64,000 bases of DNA. Origin: Corynebacterium kutscheri (GTDB lineage Bacteria > Actinomycetota > Actinomycetes > Mycobacteriales > Mycobacteriaceae). Under the pieces are notes generated by a model that made no database searches, was not told the origin of the DNA, and saw only the letters and a list, made by a program, of their open reading frames with translations. Of the stretch, positions 20,227 through 27,956 are shown in pieces; the stretch's first letter is position 1, and each line of letters opens with the position of its first letter. The position numbers and the translations under genes are program-made. The stretch is from the NCBI RefSeq assembly GCF_000980835.1, contig NZ_CP011312.1, positions 682,001-746,000 of the forward strand, read 5' to 3'.

Positions 20227-20721
20227 ATGCATACCCCAACTACGATCATTGGCAATTTGGTAGAAAATCCCATGCTAAAAAAGTTAAGTGAAAACGGCAT
20301 TAAAGCAGATTTCCGGTTAGCTTGTTCTAGGAGAGTTCCTACTAAAGAAGGCCAGTGGATTGATGCAGATCAGCTTTTTATCGACGTTGAGTGTTGGGGT
20401 GATCTTGCCGTGAATGTAAAAAAGAATCTTATTAAAGGCCGTCCCGTTATTTGTGTGGGACATCTTTCTACCGATAGTTGGATGGATAAGAACGATCCCA
20501 CTAAAACGATGAGTAAAATAAAGCTTCGGGCTCACTATGTTGGTTTGGAGATGACTCGCTATGAGCTAGCATCACGGCGAAGTAGCACACATGAAGTCGC
20601 TCACGATGGGTTAAGTTTTTCTGATACTGCTGAGCCGCTGTGGGATAAAGACTATACGGATAAAACTTCGGTAGTAGGTGTTGGTGCACTATCCGCTATA
20701 GACGCAGAAGCACCGTTTTAG
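20227..20721 (+). CDS. ssb: Single-stranded DNA-binding protein (SSB-like)
   Basis: 164 aa. An OB fold is apparent in TTIIGNLVENPMLKKLS, FRLACSRR, WIDADQLFIDVECWGDLAVNV, LIKGRPVICVGHLSTDSW and the RAHYVGLEM strand. The C-terminus ends in APF, reminiscent of the PF tip by which SSB recruits partner proteins, though the preceding tail is not strongly acidic. It is shorter than the replicative actinobacterial Ssb encoded beside rpsF, so it is probably the second paralogue (SsbB-type). The AAGGAG site is well placed. Its location before ettA matches Rv2478c-Rv2477c. Confidence 0.9.
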   Translation: MHTPTTIIGNLVENPMLKKLSENGIKADFRLACSRRVPTKEGQWIDADQLFIDVECWGDLAVNVKKNLIKGRPVICVGHLSTDSWMDKNDPTKTMSKIKLRAHYVGLEMTRYELASRRSSTHEVAHDGLSFSDTAEPLWDKDYTDKTSVVGVGALSAIDAEAPF

Positions 20722-21031
20722 CACTGTGATGTGTAACTAGGTATGTCTTATTTGTGCTGTTAGCAGAGTAAAAGTACTGCTAACAGTTAACTAGGATGAA
20801 CTAATTATTTACGCTTGGCAGATATTTATATTATTGCTTATGCCTTAAAGTGCATGCGTATTACGTGTAGTAGCAGTGCTATGTACTGATGATTCTGGGG
20901 TAAACCAGTGCGGCTGTTCACAATTGAAAACCGTGGGTGTTTATTTGGTGTATACCGTTTTAGCAGTAGTTTCGAATATCATGTACGCTTTTCATCGAAC
21001 TTGTGAGCTGTATTTTAAGGAGACGTGAGAC
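20722..21031. other. ssb-ettA intergenic region with stem-loop
   Basis: 310 bases. CTGTTAGCAG (20757-20766) and CTGCTAACAG (20777-20786) form a perfect 10-bp stem without a following T-run, so it may be a Rho-type end or an RNA processing site. The rest holds the ettA promoter region; nothing else was recognised. Confidence 0.5.
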
Positions 21032-22702
21032 GTGGGCGAATTCATCTACACGATGAAGAACGTGCGCAAAGCTATTGGCGATAAAGTCATTTTGGACAAT
21101 GTCACTATGGCTTTTTATCCAGGCGCAAAAATCGGTGTCGTTGGCCCCAACGGTGCTGGTAAGTCTTCTATTTTGAAGATTATGGCCGGGCTTGATCAGC
21201 CATCGAATGGTGAAGCATTCCTCGATCCAGGTGCTACCGTGGGTATTCTTTTGCAGGAGCCTCCTTTGAATGAGGAGAAGACTGTGCGCGAGAATGTCGA
21301 AGAGGGTATGGGTGAGATTTTCCAGATTCGTCAGCGCTATGAGCAAATCGCAGAAGAAATGGCGACAAATTATACCGATGAGCTTATGGAAGAAATGACT
21401 GAGCTCCAGGAAAAAATTGATGCTGCCGATGCATGGGAATTGGATTCCAAGATCGAACAGGCTATGGAGGCATTGCGCTGCCCACCTTCTGATGCACCAG
21501 TAACTAATCTTTCTGGTGGTGAACGTCGTCGTGTTGCATTAGCAAAACTCTTATTATCCGAGCCAGATTTATTGCTTCTCGACGAGCCTACCAACCATCT
21601 TGACGCAGAGTCAGTGCTATGGCTTGAGCAGCATTTAGCTAAATATCCTGGTGCTGTACTTGCTGTGACTCACGATCGTTACTTCCTTGATCACGTTGCT
21701 GGTTGGATCTGCGAAGTTGATCGTGGAAAGCTTTATCCTTATGAAGGCAATTACTCTACTTATTTAGAGACAAAGGCGCAGCGTTTAGAAGTTGCCGGTA
21801 AGAAGGATCAGAAATTACAAAAGCGACTCAAGGAAGAACTTGAATGGGTACGTTCTGGTGCTAAAGCACGTCAGGCAAAGAATAAGGCTCGTCTGCAGCG
21901 GTATGAGGAAATGGCTGCTGAGGCTGAGCAGTATAAGAAGCTTGATTTTGAAGAAATTCAAATTCCTACCCCGCCGCGTTTGGGCAATCAAGTTGTTGAG
22001 GTAACCAATCTAGAAAAGGGCTTTGATGGGCGAGTGCTTATCAAAGACTTGTCTTTCACCTTGCCACGAAACGGTATTGTTGGTGTGATTGGTCCTAACG
22101 GTGTAGGTAAGTCCACCTTGTTCAAGACAATTGTTGGCCTAGAACAACCAGATGCTGGTGAGGTCAAGGTTGGCCAGACTGTGCAACTGAGCTACGTGGA
22201 TCAGAACCGCGAAAACATTGATCCAGAAAAGACAGTATGGGAAGTTGTTTCTGACGGTCTGGATTTTATCCATGTTGGCCAAAATGAGATGCCATCGCGT
22301 GCCTATCTATCAGCGTTTGGTTTTAAAGGCCCGGATCAGCAGAAGCCATCAAAGGTATTGTCTGGCGGTGAGCGTAACCGTCTCAACCTCGCTTTGACCC
22401 TTAAACAGGGCGGTAACCTGATTCTTCTTGATGAGCCAACCAATGACCTTGATGTGGAAACTTTAGGCTCGTTAGAAAATGCATTACAGAAATTCCCTGG
22501 TTGTGCTGTGGTGATTTCTCACGATCGTTGGTTCTTGGATCGTACCTGTACTCACATTCTGGCGTGGGAAGGAAATATTGCTGAAGGTCAGTGGTTCTGG
22601 TATGAAGGCAACTTCGAAGATTATGAAAAGAACAAAGTAGAGCGCCTTGGCCCTGATGCAGCACGACCAAGCCGTGTGACACACCGTAAACTTACCCGGT
22701 AA
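21032..22702 (+). CDS. ettA: Energy-dependent translational throttle protein EttA (ABC-F)
   Basis: 556 aa from a GTG behind AAGGAGA. Two ABC ATPase domains: Walker A GPNGAGKSS near residue 40 and GPNGVGKST near 355; signatures LSGGERRRVALAKLL and LSGGERNRLNLAL; Walker B LLLLDEPTNHLDAES and LILLDEPTNDLD. The linker around residues 240-310 (EELEWVRSGAKARQAKNKARL) is the P-site tRNA interaction motif of the ABC-F family. No transmembrane segments. It binds the ribosomal E site and gates the first peptide bond according to ATP/ADP. Length and motifs are typical. Confidence 0.96.
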   Translation: MGEFIYTMKNVRKAIGDKVILDNVTMAFYPGAKIGVVGPNGAGKSSILKIMAGLDQPSNGEAFLDPGATVGILLQEPPLNEEKTVRENVEEGMGEIFQIRQRYEQIAEEMATNYTDELMEEMTELQEKIDAADAWELDSKIEQAMEALRCPPSDAPVTNLSGGERRRVALAKLLLSEPDLLLLDEPTNHLDAESVLWLEQHLAKYPGAVLAVTHDRYFLDHVAGWICEVDRGKLYPYEGNYSTYLETKAQRLEVAGKKDQKLQKRLKEELEWVRSGAKARQAKNKARLQRYEEMAAEAEQYKKLDFEEIQIPTPPRLGNQVVEVTNLEKGFDGRVLIKDLSFTLPRNGIVGVIGPNGVGKSTLFKTIVGLEQPDAGEVKVGQTVQLSYVDQNRENIDPEKTVWEVVSDGLDFIHVGQNEMPSRAYLSAFGFKGPDQQKPSKVLSGGERNRLNLALTLKQGGNLILLDEPTNDLDVETLGSLENALQKFPGCAVVISHDRWFLDRTCTHILAWEGNIAEGQWFWYEGNFEDYEKNKVERLGPDAARPSRVTHRKLTR

Positions 22703-22777
22703 CTAAACACTATTTAACTAGCTAATGCAGATAGTAGTTAGTTAAGCACTAGGGTTAGTTCTAGTTAAGTGGAGTAT

Positions 22778-22812
22778 AAAACCCGTCGCAGATCGCGGCG
22801 GGTTTTGTTTTT
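22778..22812 (+). terminator. Intrinsic terminator of ettA
   Basis: AAAACCCGTCGC (22778-22789) pairs with GCGGCGGGTTTT (22795-22806), one G-U pair, followed by T-rich sequence. Confidence 0.88.
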
Positions 22813-23139
22813 GTAGTTACTTGTGCGTTGCGCATACTGAAAATATTGGTGAAATAGTGATTCTAGGCTGTATTGAGTATAAAAACAGTAATTCAAGCAG
22901 TATTGAATAAAATTTTTTATGCTTATTTCTTTGGGGTGGTGGGGTTAAAAAACTCTTTTCAGCAGTATAAATGGACACTTTTAAACAGTGTAGTTAGCAA
23001 TAAATAGACAGATCTGTTCATTAAAAACGGTCAAACTAGTGCATATTTTTGTTACAGTGCTTATACGCAACATTGCTAGTAAAAATCCATCAATTTGGCA
23101 AGCTGTTATTGCTGTTATTTTGGCTTAAATACTAACTAG

Positions 23140-23168
23140 TTGGATACCAGCCTGCGGTAGGCATCCAA
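23140..23168 (+). promoter_or_regulatory. Leader hairpin of the amino-acid ABC operon
   Basis: TTGGAT...ATCCAA with an inner GCCT/AGGC pairing, about 85 bases before the first gene. It has no T-run, so it is not an obvious terminator. It could be a regulatory leader element; no known riboswitch class is recognised. Confidence 0.35.
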
Positions 23169-23253
23169 GTATTGAGTGGAAGCTAGTTTTGTTCGGTTAG
23201 CCCATGAGGCGAGTGTTTTATCACCTCAAACCAACAACCATGAAAGCACAACC

Positions 23254-24114
23254 ATGAAAATGAAAGCGTTTATTGCTACTTTCATCGCAGCTGCCTTAGT
23301 AACCGCATGTGCTGCTACAGATTCCTCTTCGACTGCTACAAATTCGACCGATTCTAGAGCCCAAAATTATCGAAGCGTAGCGGAAATCCAAGACTCTGGT
23401 TTTATTACTATCGGCGTTTTTTCGGATAAATCGCCTTTTGGCTACGTTAATTCTTCTGGTGAATACGCTGGTTATGATATCGAATACGGCAATCGTATTG
23501 GACAAGACTTAAACGTGGCTATCTCCTATGTTCCAGTTGAGGCTGCTTCCCGTGTGGAGTTTTTAAGCACCAATAAAGTCGATTTGATTTTGGCTAATTT
23601 CACGGTAACATCGCAACGTGCAGAAAAAGTAGATTTTGCGCAGCCTTATATGAAGGTATCTTTGGGCTTAGTCTCGCCAGATAGTAAACCAATAAACGAC
23701 GAAGCTGATCTTGTTGGTAAAAATATTATCGTGGTCAAGGGCACTACTGCGGAAACGTATTTGGAATCGACGTATCCGGAACTTAAATTACAAAAATACG
23801 ATCAATACACCGAAGCTACTAATGCGCTTGCCGACGGACGTGGTGATGCATGGGTAACTGATAACACTGAGGCACTTGCCTGGGTGGAAAATAACAACGG
23901 CTTTAGTACAACAATTACTTCCTTGGGAAATGTCGATACCATTGCCGGCGCAGTTGCTAAAGGAAATACTAGTTTATTGAATTGGCTTAATGACGAACTT
24001 ATTGTTTTAGGTGAAGAGAACTTTTTCCATAAAAACTTTACTAAAACACTCCAACCTGTTTATGGAGATCAAATTAACCCTGATGAACTAGTAGTTGAAG
24101 GCGGCCAGCTTTAG
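23254..24114 (+). CDS. Amino-acid ABC transporter substrate-binding lipoprotein
   Basis: About 286 aa. Signal peptide with lipobox VTACA near residue 15, so anchored by lipid outside the membrane. The fold is periplasmic-binding type 3: IGVFSDKSPFGYVNSSGEYAGYDIEYG at the first lobe, LANFTVTSQRAEKVDFAQPYM, then VVKGTTAETYL and VTDNTEAL in the second lobe. These are the binding residues typical of polar amino-acid (glutamate/glutamine/aspartate-type) binding proteins. The start is MKMKAFIA; the open frame extends upstream without a ribosome site. First gene of a four-gene importer, resembling gluBCDA in content but with the ATPase last. Confidence 0.9.
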   Translation: MKMKAFIATFIAAALVTACAATDSSSTATNSTDSRAQNYRSVAEIQDSGFITIGVFSDKSPFGYVNSSGEYAGYDIEYGNRIGQDLNVAISYVPVEAASRVEFLSTNKVDLILANFTVTSQRAEKVDFAQPYMKVSLGLVSPDSKPINDEADLVGKNIIVVKGTTAETYLESTYPELKLQKYDQYTEATNALADGRGDAWVTDNTEALAWVENNNGFSTTITSLGNVDTIAGAVAKGNTSLLNWLNDELIVLGEENFFHKNFTKTLQPVYGDQINPDELVVEGGQL

Positions 24115-24238
24115 TTTGTCCTATTTGTTTTTCTGGCCTTATTTTATGTTGCTGCGTCTTTTTATAAACGGGCTCAACACACAAACGTTGATAAGTAGCA
24201 CAACGAGGTCAGTTTTAATAATAGGGACCTAACGTATT

Positions 24239-24898
24239 ATGGATTTTTCCGTTATTTACGATTCAATTCCGCTGTATGCTCAAGCGGCGCTGACAACTGT
24301 ACGTACTGCGTTTATCGGTATTGTCTTGGCTTTTGTATTCGGTAGCGTGTGCGCAGTAATAAAGCAGCTTCGTATTCCTATTCTGTGGCAATTGGTAAAT
24401 ATCTATATTGAGTTTTCTCGTAATACGCCATTGATTGTTCAGCTTTTCTTTCTTTATTTTGGGCTCCCCAAGTTAGGGATCGTATTAAGCAGTGAAGCCT
24501 GTGCAATTATTGGGCTGACCTTTTTAGGCGGTGGCTATATGGCGGAATCTTTGCGTGCTGGGTTAGAAGCAGTCGATGGTATCCAAAACCAATCTGCACT
24601 GAGTTTGGGTATGACACAGACACAAAGTTTACGCACAGTGGTTTTCCCACAGGCGCTTGCTATTGCGGCCCCCGGAATTACTGCCAATGTGATCTTTTTA
24701 ATTAAAGAAACTTCGGTGGTTTCCGTAGTTGCACTTGCTGATTTAATTTATGTGGCTAAATCGCAGATCGGTTCTACTTATGACACCCGCGAGGCACTCT
24801 TTTTATTAGTAGTTTTCTACCTCATCATTTTATTGCCGACGAGTTTATTGTCTGGTTGCATAGAAAGGTGGCTGCGTCATGCTGCCCATGGGGCTTGA
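24239..24898 (+). CDS. Amino-acid ABC transporter permease 1
   Basis: 219 aa HisM/GluC-type permease with about five membrane helices. The EAA-type cytoplasmic loop SALSLGMTQTQSLRTVVFPQA near residue 120 contacts the ATPase. It lies 124 bases after the binding protein and its last 20 bases overlap the start of the second permease, so expression is coupled. Substrate presumably the same polar amino acid as the binding protein recognises. Confidence 0.92.
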   Translation: MDFSVIYDSIPLYAQAALTTVRTAFIGIVLAFVFGSVCAVIKQLRIPILWQLVNIYIEFSRNTPLIVQLFFLYFGLPKLGIVLSSEACAIIGLTFLGGGYMAESLRAGLEAVDGIQNQSALSLGMTQTQSLRTVVFPQALAIAAPGITANVIFLIKETSVVSVVALADLIYVAKSQIGSTYDTREALFLLVVFYLIILLPTSLLSGCIERWLRHAAHGA

Positions 24899-25553
24899 AC
24901 TTATTTTTGAGGGAAATAATTTCTCACGTTTATTGCTAGGTATGTGGACTTCAGTACGCATCGCTTTGATCGCAATGGCAATTTCCATTGGGTTGGGCAT
25001 GTTTATGGGCGTGCTGATGGTATCGAAAAGCTCTGCTATCCGATTCATTTGTCGGTTATACCTAGAGTTTGTGCGTATTATGCCTCAGTTAGTACTGCTG
25101 TTTTTGGTTTATTTTGAGCTTACTTACGTTGGAATCAATTTATTACGCGAAGCAGCGGCGGTTATTGTTTTTGTTTTGTGGGGAACCGCGGAGATGGGGG
25201 ATTTGGTGCGTTCAGCGATTACTTCGATTCCACGTCACCAGTATTTAAGCGCACAGGCACTAGGGCTAAAACAGCTGCAAGTGTATGTCCGTATTATTAT
25301 CCCGCAAGCTTTTCGACGCCTACTGCCTGGCATCATTAATCTCACCAATCGTATGATTATGACTACTGCTTTAGTAGTGCTTATTGGGGTTGTGGAAGTA
25401 CTTAAAGTGGCACAACAGATTATTGATGCTCATAGATTCGATTATCCAGATGCTGCATTGTGGATTTATGGTTTTGTTTTCTTTGCCTATTTTTTCATGT
25501 GTTACCCCATCTCGATGATTGCTCGTTTTTTGGAAAGGAAATGGGCTATATGA
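24879..25553 (+). CDS. Amino-acid ABC transporter permease 2
   Basis: 224 aa, the second heteromeric permease. The coupling loop is QALGLKQLQVYVRIIIPQAFR near residue 130. The ATG at 24879 follows AAAGGTGG; a second ATG nine bases downstream is possible. Its stop codon TGA overlaps the ATG of the ATPase gene (ATGA), a sign of translational coupling. Confidence 0.92.
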   Translation: MLPMGLELIFEGNNFSRLLLGMWTSVRIALIAMAISIGLGMFMGVLMVSKSSAIRFICRLYLEFVRIMPQLVLLFLVYFELTYVGINLLREAAAVIVFVLWGTAEMGDLVRSAITSIPRHQYLSAQALGLKQLQVYVRIIIPQAFRRLLPGIINLTNRMIMTTALVVLIGVVEVLKVAQQIIDAHRFDYPDAALWIYGFVFFAYFFMCYPISMIARFLERKWAI

Positions 25554-26311
25554 GCCTTATTGAATTGCAGTCGGTTGTTAAACGCTATGGCGACAATACT
25601 GTACTTGATGGTGTTAGTTTGGAAGTATTGGCTGGGGAAGTGGTAGCAATTATTGGTCCTTCGGGCTGTGGAAAATCTACGTTACTGCGTTGTATCAATG
25701 GGTTGGAAGAAATCCAGGCTGGGCAGATTATTTTTCGAGGTGAGCCGCTAACTAAAAACACTAAGTGGACGCAGCTTCGCCAAGATATTGGCATGGTTTT
25801 TCAAAACTATGAACTTTTTAATCATTTGACAGTGCTCGATAACCTTTTGTTAGCCCCCAAAGTCGTTCAAAAAGCGAATAAAAAAGAAGTTACTCAGCGT
25901 GCCCACATGCTTTTAGCACGGGTGGGGTTAGCCGGAAAAGAAAAATCTTATCCGCGTGAGTTGTCTGGTGGACAAAAACAACGCGTTGCTATTGTGCGAG
26001 CATTAATGATGAATCCGCAAGTGCTCTTGCTTGATGAGATTACTGCTTCGCTAGATCCAGAAATTGTTCGTGAAGTACTTGATGTCGTTCTGAAACTAGC
26101 AAAAGAAGGCATGACCATGGTAATTGTGACTCACGAGATGGATTTTGCTCGTGCCATTGCCGATACAGTTGTATTTATGGATGCCGGGAATATTGTAGAA
26201 AAAGGCAATCCGCGTACTTTTTTCGATCATCCAAGAACACAGCGTGCCCAACGCTTCCTCAATACCTTGAGCTTTGATGATCTGTTAGATGGTACGGATA
26301 CTAAAAACTAG
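25550..26311 (+). CDS. Amino-acid ABC transporter ATP-binding protein
   Basis: 253 aa. Walker A GPSGCGKSTLL near residue 35, Q-loop MVFQNYELF, signature LSGGQKQRVAIVRAL, Walker B VLLLDEITASLDPE (Glu then Ile-Thr rather than the usual Pro-Thr after the catalytic Glu), H-loop VTHEMDFAR. These sequences belong to the HisP/GlnQ/GluA family that powers polar amino-acid uptake. The start is the ATG overlapping the permease stop. The open frame extends 30 codons upstream inside the permease gene; that part is a shadow. Confidence 0.93.
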   Translation: MSLIELQSVVKRYGDNTVLDGVSLEVLAGEVVAIIGPSGCGKSTLLRCINGLEEIQAGQIIFRGEPLTKNTKWTQLRQDIGMVFQNYELFNHLTVLDNLLLAPKVVQKANKKEVTQRAHMLLARVGLAGKEKSYPRELSGGQKQRVAIVRALMMNPQVLLLDEITASLDPEIVREVLDVVLKLAKEGMTMVIVTHEMDFARAIADTVVFMDAGNIVEKGNPRTFFDHPRTQRAQRFLNTLSFDDLLDGTDTKN

Positions 26312-26326
26312 CTAGACTATGTTTTC

Positions 26327-26746
26327 ATGGCTGAAGATACTTTTCTTGTGCACACAACCCATATTCCGCTACGGTGGTCTGATTTTGACCGTTTTGGCCA
26401 CCTCTCTAATGCTCGTTATATTGAAATCGCCCAGGAAGCGCGGCAAATTTTTGGTGATGAAGAATTTAAAGAACGTGCTTTAGAAGTGCCCGCGATGTTC
26501 GTGCGCAAAATCGATATCAGCTACGACCGGGCTATTTTGCCAAACACCACCTCAGTTAAAGTTGTTACCACTGTGACCAAAGTGGGTAATACTTCATTGA
26601 CTACTAGCCAAGAACTTTTCGACGTTGAAGATAATTGCTGTGCTGTTCTAGAAGCAGTACAGGTGGTTATTGATACCGTTATGCACAGCCCGCGTCCTAT
26701 TACTGATATGGAGCGCAAAGTTATGCTCGGACAGCTACCTCGCTGA
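26327..26746 (+). CDS. Acyl-CoA thioesterase, hotdog fold
   Basis: 139 aa. LRWSDFDRFGHLSNARYIEIAQEAR near residue 12 is the 4HBT-type active site (catalytic Asp in SDFD, then the H-x-x-N helix), followed by the beta strands of a single hotdog domain. It hydrolyses acyl-CoA thioesters; the substrate is unknown. Corresponds by position to Rv2475c. Its stop overlaps the start of the next gene by one base (TGATG), so the pair is coupled. Confidence 0.85.
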   Translation: MAEDTFLVHTTHIPLRWSDFDRFGHLSNARYIEIAQEARQIFGDEEFKERALEVPAMFVRKIDISYDRAILPNTTSVKVVTTVTKVGNTSLTTSQELFDVEDNCCAVLEAVQVVIDTVMHSPRPITDMERKVMLGQLPR

Positions 26747-27333
26747 TGCTTGAAATAACCAGTGGGCAATCGGGACTGCGCTCGTTAATTCAGCGTGCTT
26801 TAGTTTTAGATGAGAATGCGTTGGTTCGCGCAAGCGATTTAGGCGATGGCAGCCTGGATATTTTCGTGACCACCCCTTTTCAGACTATTGCCGCTCGCCG
26901 AGTTACCGGAACTATGAGCAGTACTGGAACAGTATTCCGAGCCAGTGATATGTCAGAGACTTTCGCTGCTTCCTGGCCAGGGGCATTGCCTCCGATTAGT
27001 GGATATCAGCTTCTCGACGATATTCCTACTGCAGTTGTGAGCAAACTTGCCGAACAAGGTCAGGCCTTAGCTAGACAATTTTCTGGCCCGCTTGGCCCGC
27101 CTAGTTCTTTATTGGAACAAGAAGTAATTACCGTTGATGGTCATGGGCAAGAAGCCCATATTCCTATGCGAATGATTTTTACCTGTACCGCATTAGGACT
27201 TATCCCTGGGTTTAGTGCCCCCGCTGATATTCCACGTCACCTGCGGGTATCAGTACTTGGCCGGTGGACTCGACTCGATGCGCCTTTTGGCTCTGTGTAC
27301 CGTAGCACGGGTTTACCACTTTTGTTTAGCTAG
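26746..27333 (+). CDS. Conserved hypothetical protein next to thioesterase (Rv2474c-like position)
   Basis: 195 aa, no membrane segments, no recognised catalytic motif. It has a moderately hydrophobic N-terminal half (LRSLIQRALVLDENALVRASDLGDG), Gly/Pro-rich middle (FSGPLGPPSSLL) and a C-terminal RVSVLGRWTRLDAPFG. In mycobacteria a similarly sized conserved protein follows the same thioesterase and lies before glbO, so it is probably the same actinobacterial family. Function unknown. It ends 6 bases before the convergent glbO. Confidence 0.8.
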   Translation: MLEITSGQSGLRSLIQRALVLDENALVRASDLGDGSLDIFVTTPFQTIAARRVTGTMSSTGTVFRASDMSETFAASWPGALPPISGYQLLDDIPTAVVSKLAEQGQALARQFSGPLGPPSSLLEQEVITVDGHGQEAHIPMRMIFTCTALGLIPGFSAPADIPRHLRVSVLGRWTRLDAPFGSVYRSTGLPLLFS

Positions 27334-27339
27334 TACATA

Positions 27340-27732
27340 TTATTGCGCTGGTGATTCCGGCTGGTTGATGAGCATGAACGCGACTTTACGCATATGCTCT
27401 TTCATAGCCATACGATATGCCGGCGCTAAGGTTTGCTCATCAATTTCTTCAATGGCAGCATCCATAATTTCTAGCCAGCGATGTGCTTCCTTTTCACCAA
27501 TAGCAAAAAGGTGATGACGCATTCGCAATCGAGGGTGTCCACGATTTTCACTAAAAGTGTGTGGCCCACCCCAATACTGAGCAAGAAACCAGCGTAACCG
27601 ATCTTCAGCGCCTTCCCAATCATGGGCAGGATACATCGGTCCAATAAGATCATCAGTGCGCATACGCTGGTAAAAGAGATGTACTAGTTTTCGGAAAGTT
27701 TCTTCGCCGCCAACTTCTTCATAGAAATTCAA
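27340..27732 (-). CDS. glbO: Group 2 truncated haemoglobin
   Basis: 130 aa trHbO. MNFYEEVGGEETFRKLVHLFYQRM is the A/B-helix start, YPAHDWEGAEDRLRWFLAQYWGGPHTF the CD-E region and PRLRMRHHLFAIG contains the proximal His. The Trp in AHRWLEIM matches the conserved TrpG8 that controls oxygen binding. Proposed roles in this family are oxygen binding and oxidative/nitrosative stress protection. Same neighbourhood as Rv2470, upstream of pepN; both lie on the minus strand. Confidence 0.93.
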   Translation of the reverse strand: MNFYEEVGGEETFRKLVHLFYQRMRTDDLIGPMYPAHDWEGAEDRLRWFLAQYWGGPHTFSENRGHPRLRMRHHLFAIGEKEAHRWLEIMDAAIEEIDEQTLAPAYRMAMKEHMRKVAFMLINQPESPAQ

Positions 27733-27902
27733 CTATATTCTCCTAGGTGGTCATAAAACGTACCATATGTTTAAAAATACGTATGTCGATTCTACGGTGA
27801 ATAAGTTTTTACCGACTTGATAAGAGATGCGGTGAGTAACTTCGTCGAAAAGCAGATTTTTATTGGGTTTAACAACGCAGGTCTTAGTTTCTAGGAAAAG
27901 CT

Positions 27903-27938
27903 AAAAGCAGCGAGGCTATTGAAAACCTCGCTGCTTTT
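27903..27938 (-). terminator. Terminator after pepN
   Basis: AAAAGCAGCGAGG (27903-27915) and CCTCGCTGCTTTT (27926-27938) are a perfect 13-bp inverted repeat. On the minus strand the stem ends in TTTT, so it can stop pepN transcripts; it is symmetrical. Confidence 0.88.
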
Positions 27939-27956
27939 AATTAAGGTGGCGTTGTT

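Larger units (their letters stand above)
22703..23253. other. Long AT-rich region between ettA and the amino-acid importer
   Basis: 551 bases. Holds the ettA terminator (22778-22812), a perfect 10-bp palindrome ACAGATCTGT at 23008-23017 that may be an operator, and a leader hairpin at 23140-23168. No supported gene. A glutamate dehydrogenase gene sits in the corresponding place in mycobacteria but is absent here. Confidence 0.5.
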
